From Lepidurus packardi (taxonomy: Eukaryota > Arthropoda > Branchiopoda > Notostraca > Triopsidae): 64,000 bases of DNA. The position numbers were made by a program, and so were the translations under genes. How positions within the stretch are numbered: position 1 is the first letter of the stretch; each line of letters opens with the position of its first letter. This document shows positions 27,201-39,704 of the stretch, piece by piece. The notes under the pieces are model-generated. The model did no database searches. It was not told the DNA's origin and worked only from the letters and a program-made list of their open reading frames with translations. The DNA is taken from positions 7,947,851 through 8,011,850 of the forward strand of contig JAKZAN010000006.1 in assembly GCA_023053545.1 (NCBI GenBank). The letters are read 5' to 3'.

Positions 27201-30200
27201 TGGATGGCGGATTAGGTGCTGATCAACTATACACTATGGCTACTATAACTGTGTCAATCGGAGACGTTAACAACAAACCGCCTATCTTACAAAATCCGGG
27301 TACTATCGAAATCAGTGAAGATGTGGCTATTGGACAGACAGTGACGCAGTTGATTGCCACCGATTTGGATGACAGGCCCATTCTGCGGTTCTGGATTGAC
27401 CCTGTGGCTAGCGAAGGCAGGTCAGAAGAAGGACAGGTAGTCCGGGATGTGGACTATAACGTCAGCTCGCGATTTGACGTCAACAGCGTGGACGGAACAA
27501 TTCGCATACTTCGCGAATTAGACCGTGAACGAGTCGAAGTGGTTAAGCTAGTTGTCAAAGTGGAAGACACGGCTGCCAGCACACCCGGTCAAACCGCGAC
27601 AGGTAAAACCCCCCGTAGCACGCACCTTTTGGGAGATAGTTTGTTCAAATAAATGTAATGTACTTAAAGGAACCCTAACTATATTGGTGGAAGACGTCAA
27701 TGATAATGACCCTCGAATGAAACCATTTTATCGCCGAACTGTGCCCGAGAATAGCAAACGCGGGACGCCTATTCTCACCCTTTCTGCTGACGACGCTGAC
27801 AAAAACCGCATTATAGCATATAGTTTGGAAGGGCCGCTCGAATTGCTTGAACTATTGCAGATAGACCGTGACACCGGTGAAATCGTGGTCGGCAATAAAA
27901 TAGACAGGGAGCGTTTCGCATGGATTAACGTTACGGCACGGGCCATGGATTCCGGGGTGCCACCTAGATCCACATATGTACCCTTATATATTCAAGTAAA
28001 TAAAAATCAAGGCAAAGGTTTAGGTAGCTAATTATTTTTTCTTTTATTTTCAAGGTTATCGACGAAAATGATAATAACCCGCAGTTTGTTAGCGGAGTCA
28101 CAAATTTTACTATAAAGGAAAACGTGCCTCTTGGAACTCGATTGGCAAAAATCGAAGCTTTCGATGCCGATGCAGGAGATTTTGGCAAGCTTACCTATCT
28201 GCTAGACGGCAGAACAACGAAAGTAACGACAAAAACAAAGAATATAAGAAAATTTACACGAAATCAACTTTAGGGGATGTTTGCCATTAACGCTGATACC
28301 GGAGTCATTACAGTGGCGGATAGATTGGACAGAGAAGAACAAAGTATCTATACAATTATTGTGGAAGCATGGGACAATTTCAAATTTGGTTACGCGTCCG
28401 GCGAAAGTCGCAATGCATTCCAACCTGTGACGTAAGTACACTTCTCAACAAACAAGGCACTAACATATGTAGTGCTTACTTGGTCCAATATCTCCTATAG
28501 CATCAAAATTGAGGATGAGAATGATGAAGTGCCCACGCTTGAACCGCGCAACAATTGCGCCAGTGTCACGGAATTTCATGACACGCGGGTGCCCATTACT
28601 TCCATTAAAGCTATGGACAAAGATGACCCGGAAACGCCCAATGGTCGCGTGATCTTTTCCATTGATGAAGGCAACGACAAAGGTAGACGCATTTCACTTT
28701 ACAAAGGTTCCTATAAATTTACTGTCGTTTTTCCTTTGAAACGCAGGGCTGTTCAGCGTAAATAACATAGATCATACCTCAGCCAAAATTTTTGCCGTCA
28801 AGTCACTAAAAGGCATATACGGAAATTACACTTTACGTATTAAAGCGCAAGACCGGGGTATTCCGCCAAACGCCGTTTTGGATGACTTTTACATTTGCGT
28901 GCTCGACTTCAATGACCATGCTCCCAGGTTTTTAAGTCCGGAGCAGAACACTACAATAAAAATACCTGAAGTACGAAGCCATTTGTATTTCATGTGTCTC
29001 TCTACTTGCATTATCAGTTTCATATTCTGTTCTAGAACGCTACTGTTGGTTCAATTGTTGCCACTGTAAGAGCAGAAGATGAGGACGTGGGTTTGAATGC
29101 AGACGTACGGTATCGATTGCGTCAAGACCCGATGGGTCATTGGAAAACTTTTTCTATTGATGAATTCACTGGTTTGATGACCCTCAAACTGCCTCTGGAC
29201 AAGGAAAGACAAAAGGTTTACGAGGTAAGCTTTTTCCTGAAAGAACGGAAAGTATATATAAAGCCACTGGCACGATCGCTCACTGAATTAAATTCCCTTC
29301 CCAGTTAAGGGTGGAAGCTCGGGATAGGGGCACGCCCACCTCTCTGTCGAGTGAATTGGATTTGACTATTTACGTCAAAAACGTAAATGACAACGAACCC
29401 CAATTCCTCATTGACATGTTCCATGTTAACTTTACAGGTAACAGAACAAAAGCGTAATAAATTTCTTGGATGTAACCTGTTTTACGATACTTTTTCATTG
29501 ATTAGAACATCGAGCTCCCGGTGTGGATCAAGCCAAATTGCCCAAAACAGTAGACCGCGATGAGTTAGACGATGGATCATTTTTCCATGAACAAGCTTGC
29601 TATTATATTGTTGGCGGAAACGAAGATGAACTCTTTCGTTTAGACCCGGTTTCCCACGTTCTCACGGTACCTTTTGATTTCACTTTGATTTTTTTAAAAC
29701 TAACAGGCAAAAGTTTCACCCCTGGATGCAAATAGGTGGCACGAGAATTGGACCGAGAAGTTCAAAATGAGCATGTCTTGATCATAAGAGCCACTGAGAA
29801 TTGCTTTCAGCCACCTATAGAAATGCATTCTTTCGAGCCAGCTGATGATAGTCTACTACAGGCAATCGTTCACGTAGTCGACATTAACGATAATGCGCCA
29901 TTTTTTACCAAAGACAATTTTACTGGTGGCATCACCACAGAGAGCGATTTCGGTACTGAAGTCATTATCGTTAAGGTATACGACATTCACGATACCGTTC
30001 CCAAGTTCTCTAAATAAATCCTACGATTAGGCGATGGATTTGGATAGTGGAATTAACGCTGAACTGACATATTATATTGCTGGCCCTGTTCAGCAAACCC
30101 TAACAGAAGGATTAGAGACTGTCGAAGGAATGCCGTTTGCTATAAACAAAAGTACGGGCGCCATTTCGCTCAATTTCGACCCACAAAGGGACATGAAAGG

Positions 30201-31553
30201 TTATTTCGACATACAAGTACTAGTTAACGACACGGGCGGGCTCTTCGACACGGCCCGTGTGTTTATCTATTTACTCCGAGAAGATCAACGTGTGAAATTT
30301 GTGTTACGGCAACACCCGCAGCATGTACGTCCACGGATTGATCAATTTCAAGAGTAAAAAAAAAAAAAAAAAAGTATGTATAGCCGTCTGTACACTATTT
30401 TGTCTTTAGATTCATGCGTAACATTACGCGGACAATAGTTAACGTGGACGAGTTCAAGGTTCACGAAAATCAGGATGGATCGGTGGACAAAACGCGAACG
30501 GACGTTTACATGCATTTCGTGGATCCGGTTGATAATTCTATTTTGGAAGTTGACTCCGCCTTGCGATTGGTGGATCAAAATGTAGAAGCATTGGATCAAC
30601 TTTTTAGGGTAGTTGGCCCTCATTTATCTTTCGATAACTTTTACCTAAAAGACATTAATGAACATAACAAACGATTTTCTAGGAATTTAATGTTTTGGAT
30701 ACAGCGCCAGCTGAAACGCCCAAAGTTTTAGAGGACCCGAAACACATGCCTCTCGTATGGGCATCTGGAACGGCAGTTTTCCTAGCTTGTATACTGCTGC
30801 TATTGTTGGGCATTTGCGTCGGGCAGAGAGCACGTCTGCTGCGCAAACTGCGAGCAGCCACTGCTTCTGCCACTGCTTTTGGTTCGAGTGAAACGGGCCT
30901 CCATCGCGACGGCCAAGTTCCTAATACCAATCAGCATAGCACGCAAGGCTCCAATCCTATTTGGCGAACTGACTACGAAAGTGAATGGCTCAAGCCGGAT
31001 GACTTTTACACGTAATGGCAATGAAATGGGATTGTAAATTAAACCTTAAAACCACAAATATTTTAGGCGAAGTTCCGAGGCTGACGGCCAAGATTCAATC
31101 GATGAAAATGCTATTCTGGGTAGCGAACGTATGACTCAACGTCAGACAAGCTTCAGTACAGAAAGGACGAGTTCCACCAACCCGGAATCTCAGAAGTAAC
31201 CTTTTAACAAATTAAACGATGTGTTGAATTTATAACTCGCTTTTATCCTTAACAGGGACACATCTCGAAATAGCGTCCTGTCAGCCCGCAATTTGATACT
31301 GCAAGGCTTACATAGGGAATCCGTGTCTTCTTCACGCAACGATTCCGACGAACATACGGATTCGGTTGCTCAAGCAGAACGTGAGCGAGAGGTTAGTGAA
31401 GTGCGTGAGCAGAACAATCTAAACCGGCGGCCAAATGACGGTTCTTTATACCAAAAAAATGTCTACCATTTTGGTTACGCAGACATGCACGCTGGATTGG
31501 ATAAACTAGCCAATCCTTTAATACCTCGTCGTTTAGAAACCACAGAACTGTAA
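24251..31553 (+). CDS. Cad87A: cadherin, Cad87A-like
   Basis: 24 exons join in frame: 24251-24410, 24491-24861, 24918-25209, 25291-25463, 25518-25715, 25774-25912, 25962-26089, 26144-26271, 26331-26955, 27014-27602, 27670-27995, 28055-28222, 28274-28431, 28501-28682, 28747-28970, 29036-29224, 29305-29437, 29506-29666, 29736-29975, 30031-30353, 30410-30608, 30683-31011, 31067-31195, 31256-31553; 1953 aa. A signal peptide (about 1-28) precedes an array of cadherin repeats with calcium motifs such as DTNDNEP, DVNDNAP, DMNDYAP, DVNDND, DENDNNP and DINDNAP. One transmembrane helix (about 1727-1749) is followed by a 200-residue Ser/Arg-rich tail lacking a catenin site. The opening text (PRFVLDNGQSEIVLRL) and total length fit arthropod Cad87A; Cad74A is the alternative. 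Role in epithelial adhesion is inferred. Confidence 0.9.
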
Positions 31554-31581
31554 ATTTGTTACTCGCGAGCTATACAAACCC

Positions 31582-31587
31582 AATAAA
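31582..31587 (+). promoter_or_regulatory. poly(A) signal of the cadherin gene
   Basis: AATAAA 29 nt past the cadherin stop codon. The remaining gap to the convergent sphingomyelin synthase stop (to 32347) shows no other feature. Confidence 0.55.
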
Positions 31588-32347
31588 TTTTCTATAAACA
31601 GTAACTCGGTGTAAGTTCTTCCAGATATATTAAGTTTTCATTTCGAAGACGTATATGCAGTCACGTATGCGCAGTCACTCACACACAACTTCTTTGACAA
31701 TTGCTATCACTTCTAAGGAAGTTCCCAATACAGCGTTACGTTGAGATTACGACAGTTGGTTAATATACGTTGAAACGCCGACCCAACCCCTCTCGACATG
31801 CCCCTGTTACCGAAGAGGTTCTACCACCAAATATTTTTGTATAGACTGTTGCTAATTATTTTTTAAAATACCCTGAAGTTGGCTACTATTTTGTTTTAGC
31901 ACAGAGATTCTCCTCCAAAGTATACATACAAGCACACACCCTCAGATAACCAACAGTAACAATATAAAGACAAATACTTAACATCAATCATTTTTTGTTA
32001 TACACGGACTTGCTATCACTTGTAGTGGGACTAAACTTAATTGTAATTCCGTGTTGTGTTCAACGATGTCCGATAACGACGGAAAACTGACATCTAGTCC
32101 CCATTTGTAGGTAGCAGAAATACAATTTGCGTAACATGTCAGCTACGGAAGACAACTTTCACACTCACTTCCATTTTCTTCCGTTTCCGTAAAAAATATC
32201 TGGACAGTTTCTCCTTACTAAAAGGAAACTAAATTTTTCTTTTCTCCCAGACATCAACAGTGGACCGTACGTTTCCCGTCAAATGGCGCTACTAAATAAT
32301 AGTTTTCAAAGGACTTGGTTGGGAACCCAAGTTCTAAACTAACACTC

Positions 32348-34473
32348 CTAACTGTCGCGTTCAGGATATTTAGATAAAAACTGGCGGGGCCAAGGCAAGG
32401 GCCATTCGTACTTCCGGGGTACGGTGCCTCCCACATTTCGTTCGAAGTACATGAAAATTGGATACCACCAAACTCGCGAAAGGTAGTTACTGGGCCCACG
32501 TTGCTGCAAAACAAAGAAGAAGAACACAAACATCCAAATTTAGCTTCCTATCTCAAGTTCTTTTTCACATATGATTTATGGATCAATTATACAAGACCGA
32601 ATTAGACGGAAAGCATCCAAAGATGCTTTCCGTCTAATTCGGTCTAAAGATGTCTAAAGACGAACTATGCTAAATACGAAACAATAGAATGAGTACTTAC
32701 TTTCAAGGTAGCATTATTGGCTAAAGTATGATACACCCAAAACAGTCTGGTGGTTACGTAATAAGCAATAACGACATCAACTGTATAATGTGCGTGAGCC
32801 ATCATGAGAAAAACCACACCAACAATATTGGCAAGGCAAGCACACCAATGCAGAATGAGGCAACTTCGAGGCGTATCTGCAAGATGGAAAGGCTAAATGT
32901 GAGTTTTATTGAGAAACATGACAGGAAGCAATTTTCTTACATTCTTGAATAATTAAGTAGGCCATCACCAATATAGCAGTGTGACCACTGAAAATGTAGT
33001 CTCCACAGAAAACGTGTTGTCCGTTGATGGTTAGTCCCATTCCCAGGAGCATTTTAACAGCGCGAAGCGTGACTACGCCTACGTTGGTATTGTTTAGCTT
33101 CGGCGAACAGTAGTACGTCCGGGAAGCCATGGGCAAGACCGTAATATACATCGTAATAGCTCGCATGAGATATAATAAGCCCAAGATTAGGAACACGCGT
33201 CGAAGGATGATCAGTCTTCATAAAGACAAGGGAAAAATTACGATAATTCCAAGAGTGTACGAAAATCGTTGAATTACCTATGCTTATGGAAGAAAAGGAG
33301 TACAATACACGAAGCTGACGACACGATAATGAGGCTTTCAGAAACATCTAAACCCCAATCCGCTGGACTCACGTGATCGAGGAAGACATCTGGGAGTGGG
33401 TCATATTTATCGCGGTCTGGTACTTTTTCGTGCACCATGGCCAAAGATAACGTCGAGAAGAAACTGTTGATCACGACGAAAAAGAACGCTAAAGTAGAAC
33501 AAAAATACACAAAGACATTATTTATAAGCAACAGATTTTGAGGCGTTTTATCAGTCTTTCTCCTGTTTGGTACTGGAAAATACGTATTACACATTCATAT
33601 CCGCTGGCTAGACAGCATCGATCTGAACTGTTAGTGAGTTTGGCGTCTGTCTTGAGTACAGCCATATGACTTTTACCGTTTACTCCACTCCCCCATATAA
33701 ACGTAGAGGTAAAGGTTACGTACTCTTTCTTCTACGTCTACCTCCCCCCCGCCCCCACAGGCGTCATTACTTTTTTTTACCAGCCTATTCTTGCACGAAT
33801 ACTTCCTACAGAACGAACTACAACAGACAATCCGATCGAAACGACCCACGAGATTCGAAAATGAGGGGCTCTCGAATAAGAGTAAGTGGGTTTTATTAAT
33901 TCCCCCCGCTCACTGACTAGTGCCAGCACAAGTATATTTCAGATGTCTTACCTACAAGCGTCTTCAATTTCTCACGAGGAAATTTGGGCTCTTCTCTTAA
34001 AGGTGCGGGTACTTCAATCCGGACAATCCCGTTATCATTATTTGTAGAACAACCTCCATTACCAACTATTCCACCCGGGTTGCCGTTGAGATGTTGAGAA
34101 CCATAGAATACGACATTTCCTTCTAATGGATTGAGAAGCGTATCTGGTATATCCCACTGTGCTTTCTCTTTCCCCGGCAGCAAAGGCTGTCGCTGGTATA
34201 CGTCCTAAAACGATAGCATTGACTAAAATATGAAACCCCGTATAGGTAATTCATACAAAATTTTCGATAAGCCCAGTCACGGTGCTTTTACCTGCATCAT
34301 AGTGGACGTTGGACAAAACACGGGTAACGTCGTTTGAGGCAAGTTTTTCTCCCAATCGACACTCAGCGCGCGAAGTGGTCTTCTGAAAACTTGCGGACTA
34401 GTCGGTAAGCTAAAGCTTGTTTGCGATCGCAAAGGTACTTTCGCTTTTTCTTTCGTACCGATCACAAGCGCCG
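32348..34473 (-). CDS. sphingomyelin synthase (SMS1/2 type), 5' end unresolved
   Basis: Exons, 5' to 3': (34473)-34292, 34204-33952, 33488-33278, 33215-32941, 32876-32701, 32503-32348. A polytopic Golgi/plasma-membrane enzyme that moves phosphocholine (or phosphoethanolamine) from a phospholipid to ceramide. Family marks: EKLKTLVAFFFVV before TM1, MVHEKVPDRDKYDPLPDVF, RAITMYITVLP, the D3 motif CGDYIFSGHT and the D4 motif AHYTVDVVIAYYVTT, which together carry the His-His-Asp catalytic triad. The tail LSRVWWYPIFMYFERNVGG...PWP is of SMS1/2 rather than SMSr type. Upstream of 34473 the frame meets a good acceptor (ctatag) without an ATG, so at least one 5' coding exon is missing; whether it encodes a SAM domain is unknown. 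Confidence 0.88.
32594..32645. repeat. perfect 24-bp inverted repeat (hairpin) in an intron
   Basis: Two perfectly complementary 24-nt arms (32594-32617 and 32622-32645) are separated by a 4-nt CAAA loop, within the last intron of the sphingomyelin synthase gene. The arm contains CCGAATTAGACGGAAAGC. Perfect pairing points to a recent origin. No transposon terminal motif is apparent. Confidence 0.9.
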
Positions 34474-37400
34474 CTATAGTTGGCAGGAAACAAGGAGACT
34501 GTACACAAACGTGTTCGCCGACCTGCTTTCCATGACAAAGGCTCTCGTTGGCATTGCAATCTCGGCCAATTGCAATTCGAACTTCCGGACTTGGAATGGT
34601 GGAGACGTCACTACAGCAATTAGTGCAGCCTTATATATAAAAAAATATTTTATTATAAATGAAAGATTTGCTATGCTAGGGCACTTTACTCGAGAGCTCT
34701 GGCAATGCTTTACCGAGATCGGGCTTCTCTTCCGAAGACCTATTTCAAGGAGGAAAAAAAGATAAACCGTGAAATTATTCACTAAAACACTTGAGCGGGT
34801 TCAAATTAATGGTTATAATACATAATAGTAATTTAATGACACATCTAAGGTTATACATTTAAGCTAACCAAGCACTTTCTTAAAAAAGGGAAGTAATATG
34901 CTTATGGCTCTACTGCCGCATTGCTCATACACAATAAATCAATTAATAACTGAGTCACAGAGACTGTAAAAATACCAACTCCTTCATTAACCTCGTTTTT
35001 ATCTCACTTTATCAGGAAGTTTTCTGTACACGATTTGAGGGTTACAGTGTCTCGCACAATTTCAACAATATAGTTAAAAACTTACAACGGACATAATGCG
35101 GTGTCTTCATCCCTTTCCTGGCTCATTGCCACACCTGTAGCACCGCATGTGGCATATTCCCACAGGTGAGTTTTATGAAATGGACTCGCCGGTATTCTCT
35201 CCCTTTTTTCTGTGTTTACTTCCCCCATTTCCCGTCAGCTTTTGAACCTCCTTTTGACAAAGGTATTCTGTTGTCTACTACAGGATAGTTAACAACGCAG
35301 CATCACTACCGGTATACTCAATATAAAAAAATGGTCCTACTTTAAGATTCTCTAGATTTTATAAGGCAAGACAAATTATAGCCTTGAAAGCAAGAAGGCT
35401 TATACAACAATGTTTCACAGCCAACAACACACGCACGCACTCCCCTCAATTTACAATCGACATATATCCGTCCTCAAGTGTACCGTAAACCACACTGCAC
35501 TCGTTTTCCACCCAACAATGAAAACATGCCGGGCCCCTCGCTTTCTAACTAAGGGCTACTTGGGATGCATGCAAAGCCAGATGTGTTCGAGCGCGGTTGC
35601 CAAACGGCATTAGACGAAAGGGATAGAATGAAAACCGAGTCTTTAATCCTAAATATCAAAATAGCAGAAATCCCTTTCTAAAATGGCACTTCTGGTATTC
35701 GAAAGGCAAATGTAAGATCACGCCGTCACTGTAGCCTTTTGTAAGGGATTCTGTTCAACGTCGAAGAGACGTTTTACCCAGTGTTGCCTTCAGGTGTCGA
35801 AACTATAGTAACGGTCAGAGACATACTTTCATCGGTGCCTTCATCGTAAGTGTGCAAGCGAGTAGGGAATTCCCTTCCACGAGAAAAAGATGATAAAATC
35901 CCAAGACACCTATTAGTTAAGGCGGAATACATTGCAAAGGCTTTCGTCACATGACGAAAGAAGTCTTATCTGAACTGAAGTCTTATCTGGGAGAAATTTT
36001 AAATTTCGTGACTTGTATTGTAACTTTATGGAATATATGCTAGTACCGTACGCGATTTCTTGGAGCGAGTGCACAAATTCCTTTCAGAAAGTCGTCAATT
36101 TAAAAAGTGAAAGTTTGGTTTTGCAAATAAGGGTTTCCTAAAACTTTCACAACCCTTCTCGGATAGCGTGTATCACGTGCACACAGTGAAATGAAACAGA
36201 AAATCAGCCACGCAGCACTGTGCTTGTGTATGTTAAACTATAGTGTACTGTTATTAGGTACTTCTTATTCAACCACTCAACTAAAACGTAACCGATACTG
36301 ATAGACGTAATAAACTCTTTACAAGTTCCTAGCGGTTGGGAATTTCAGGCCCAATGCAAGGAAAAATTTAAGTTTACAGAAGTTATTTCAGAAATTACTT
36401 ACAACAAAACTGGTGGCCATACGAATTTTTATCGGCGTCACAATTCGCGTTGTACACCTCAACTCTACCACCCAAAGTAGAAGACACGCACGGGTAACGT
36501 AAATACAAATTAATAGATTCCTTTTGAGAAGTTTAGATCTTTCTGAGTTCTCTCAATCGTTATCCGAGGAGATCTTGAGTGAGCCTGCCACAGGGACGGT
36601 ATTACTCTTTTCTCCAAGTCCACGTTCTGGGTTACTGAGTGAAGTAGGATTTCCAAAAAACAAAACACAAAGGACAACTGTTGAAATTCGTCCAAGGATA
36701 AAACTGGAGGTGGAGGGGAAGTGTCGGTTAACCAACAGTTTCTTGCACCCACACGCACCTGGAAATGTACCAAAGCAAACTCTTCATTAAGTTTCACTTT
36801 CTTTCGTTTTACGCTTCAGACAATGCAATGTATAGTAGCCTTATATTATACACCATCTGCACAATATAGCATAGCAGTTGTATTTACGAGCGAGGAGAAG
36901 CTATTCAACTAAACTCGAAACGAACGCGAATGTTTGACTAGGGACATGTTAGTACCAACTAAGACGAGCGTCAGCGACGGCGCAACGGTGGAGTCGAAAA
37001 CCAAGTCCACTAATAGTGATGCCCATGCGCCGGCGTTCGTGCTGCAGCATCGTAAAACGTCTTGCCGACTTTATTGTGTTTGCAAGGGGTATTCTATATG
37101 CTGAAGACGAGAGCAGCAACCCGGTTATGCTAAATGAAGCAACAACGAAAGGTGGAACACGTAAAGCCAGTAGAAATAGGAGGGATTGAGGGTGCAGAGA
37201 AAGACGGAAGAGGGGGGCCAAGCAGGTTTCTCATCTTTCTTTAATAATGCTCTGGGTAACCCTCGTGTTTGAGTGCAGCTGCACCTAAAATCAAATGAAA
37301 AAGATGAAGCTCTATAAGCAAGCCGCCTACTCGGAAGTGTCGAGTGTAGACCACGTTTCAAGTCTCTGTTCATCCCTATAACTCCTTGTCTGAACACCTT

Positions 37401-39201
37401 CATCAGCTTATGAAGAAATTCTTGGGAAAGGGCTTAAAAAATTTTAACCAACATTTACCAGTATGACAAAATTGGCTCTAGGAATTCGTTTCCGATCAAT
37501 GGCACTTGCCCCCTTGCACAAAGGGTATGAAATACTGCGAAAACACCAGAGTTCCAACAACTAATCAGTATGCTTTTGTTTCTGCATGTCATAATAAACT
37601 ACGAGACCATCAACGGAACACGCAATTAGTCTGCCTGATTTAATTCCTAAGCAAGAACTGACCACCTTTGCAATATACGTACAGATATGAAACGAAAAAA
37701 CGGGAAATATCTATCTTTGGGAATTGCTTTTTACCTAGAAGTCCAAATGGATGTTAGCAAGTCAAAAGTTAAACGGTACTTTCTTACAATTCCCTGAAGA
37801 TTGGCCTTCCTCGTTTCTTCCCTTTACCACTGTAAATGGCTCGTGTTATAGAGAAAGGAGTAAAATATTGGGCATGTAATGGCAAAGCCTAGTTTACTTA
37901 TTTTTTCTCGGCTCGCGTGATGTGGAATATCCGTACTTCTACCACATCAATTTAGGTAACACAACTTTATTAAGAGTTTATATATTCGTAGTGCTAAAAA
38001 AAGAAGGCAAATCAGAACAGCTGGCACGGGTATTAAGTCTTAAACCTAACGTTGCAGATTTGTCCTTCGAACTATGACGCAATACATCCGATTGAAAACA
38101 AAGAGGATTAAGGAGATTAGTAAAAAAAAAAGCTTGAACGAAGAAAATCTGAAACCGAAATCTGGAAGAAACCGAAATTAAGAGTTAGCGTGCTGTGTTA
38201 CTGATGAATGTCAAACATGGAACCTGTCTATGCTTCTGTCTCCCCAACACATATTTAATGCAGGACATAACCCGGGTATATGAGGGTAGAAGAGGTCCCA
38301 AAATGTAATTGCTGTAAAAAACAACCAATCTAGCTTAAACCAGACCAATATACTAATTCAAACTGAATATTGCAAAGACAAGATAGCAGCTTTTTTTTTT
38401 AACTAATCCATTACGCCGTTATGTCCTGATTAACAAATAACAACGTCGAAACGGGAAAAAACCGATCCATCGTAACCGCATTCCTTCACGTTTAACAGCC
38501 ATTTTTGAGGGCTTGATGTCAATCAAAACATGCAGTAAACCTAACATTTCAAATCAAATCTTTACGTGAAAATAAGTTACACTATTGTAAGTACTAACAC
38601 ACTGAATGGCTGTCAAGCCGTCAATAATTAATACACTGGATGGGCAATAATTACCTGTCGCAATTGGTCCCACCCTACGTTTTCGAAACGTCAACATGCA
38701 TGAGCTAAAATCAACTGGTTAAACTAGTTCATCCTGTAACGGAAGAGGACGCTGGCTCTCAAACTTAGCCTTATTTCGGCATAGCCGTAGGCGTTACCAA
38801 GTCGAACTTGACTCGTACTGCTAAGGGAAGCGAACGACGAAACATTAATGACGTTTTCCACTAGTCGTAATGGAGCACACTCTTTGAGTTGCTCCGTTCT
38901 TGCTCAGGATTCTTAAGAGACGCTCTAGTTCGGTTCTTGAAGGTAAGGATTACTTCCAGAGCACAGTTGAGAGCACCGCCTTCAAACTATCTTGTAAACA
39001 ACCAAATGTGTCCTTACCTACCTGTGCATGCATAAAGCTTTCATACGGCCTATACTATAATAGAAGGCGATAATGAAATGCACAATGAAGCGGGAATCTT
39101 TATTGCTCCATAATTGAAGATGGTATACCTCTATTTCGCAGTTTTGTACGGTGTAGTAGTTTACGAATACAAACCACTTCATCAGAATACAAATGTACAA
39201 T
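34474..39201. other. 4.7 kb region with no gene recognised
   Basis: Open frames do not exceed about 114 codons, and none resembles a known family or chains into exons. The left end probably contains 5' exons of sphingomyelin synthase that I cannot identify. Small structures: a 20-nt near-palindrome at 35941-35960 (CTTTCGTCA arms) and a doubled AGTCTTATCTG just after it. Confidence 0.45.
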
Positions 39202-39629
39202 TCAGAAATAATCCCTTAGGGTTGGGCTGGGCATCATTACAGGAAGAGTTTTTAACATTAACTCCAGACTCTTGTCGTCACTATCGCTGCGACTTGACGA
39301 AGATGATTTCGTTACAAACAAAAGTTGCGCTTCAGAAAGAACCATGGCTGATCCTTCTTTTTTATTTAGCGCTCCAAATATTTGCTCTAGCTTTGTCACT
39401 CGGTCTCCGAGCAGCTAAAAGCGCTCGCTAGTTGCTAGCTCGCAGAGCACCTTTCCAGTGGTATGGTGATAGCATTAACAGTAAACAAAGAAGGATCGTG
39501 GTAGCCATTCCTTCGGTAAAACAAACGTCATAAAGCAGTAAAAACGAAGCAGCAGCACAAGTGAAAAAGTCGGGGTTTAAACTTGGCGGGTTATCCCAAC
39601 TTTTACGAAGACAAAAGGTATTTAATTTG
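39202..39629 (-). CDS. tentative two-exon gene, two hydrophobic segments, unassigned
   Basis: Proposed exons 39629-39451 and 39398-39202 (stop TGA). The first exon encodes SWDNPPSLNPDFFT followed by two hydrophobic stretches (FFTCAAASFLLLYDVCF and MATTILLCLLLMLS); the second encodes a soluble, charged and Ser-rich tail starting VTKLEQIFGALNKKEG and ending SPTLRDYF. Joining them in frame needs a GAG acceptor, which is uncommon, so the intron is uncertain. The 5' end is unresolved: the first exon opens at a likely acceptor (gtgtcag), not at an ATG. It lies head to head with the next gene, about 75 bp apart. I do not recognise the family. The opposite strand is also open here, so the strand call rests on amino-acid composition. 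Confidence 0.35.
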
Positions 39630-39704
39630 ACTGACACGGCTTATAAATTAACTGGTAAGTTACCGTATGCTGATGTAGTTTTAAGGACTTTTTCCTGAGA
39701 AGAC

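Noticed and set aside
34474-34782. 102-codon minus frame next to sphingomyelin synthase
   Set aside because: It is in a different frame from the synthase exon and separated from it by a stop; no domain and no in-phase splice to the next exon.
36510-36797. 95-codon minus frame in the desert
   Set aside because: No domain, an equally long frame on the opposite strand, and no splice partners.
39114-39431. 105-codon + strand frame with hydrophobic end
   Set aside because: It overlaps the minus-strand exon, whose charged, Ser-rich text looks more like real protein; the + frame is probably its shadow.
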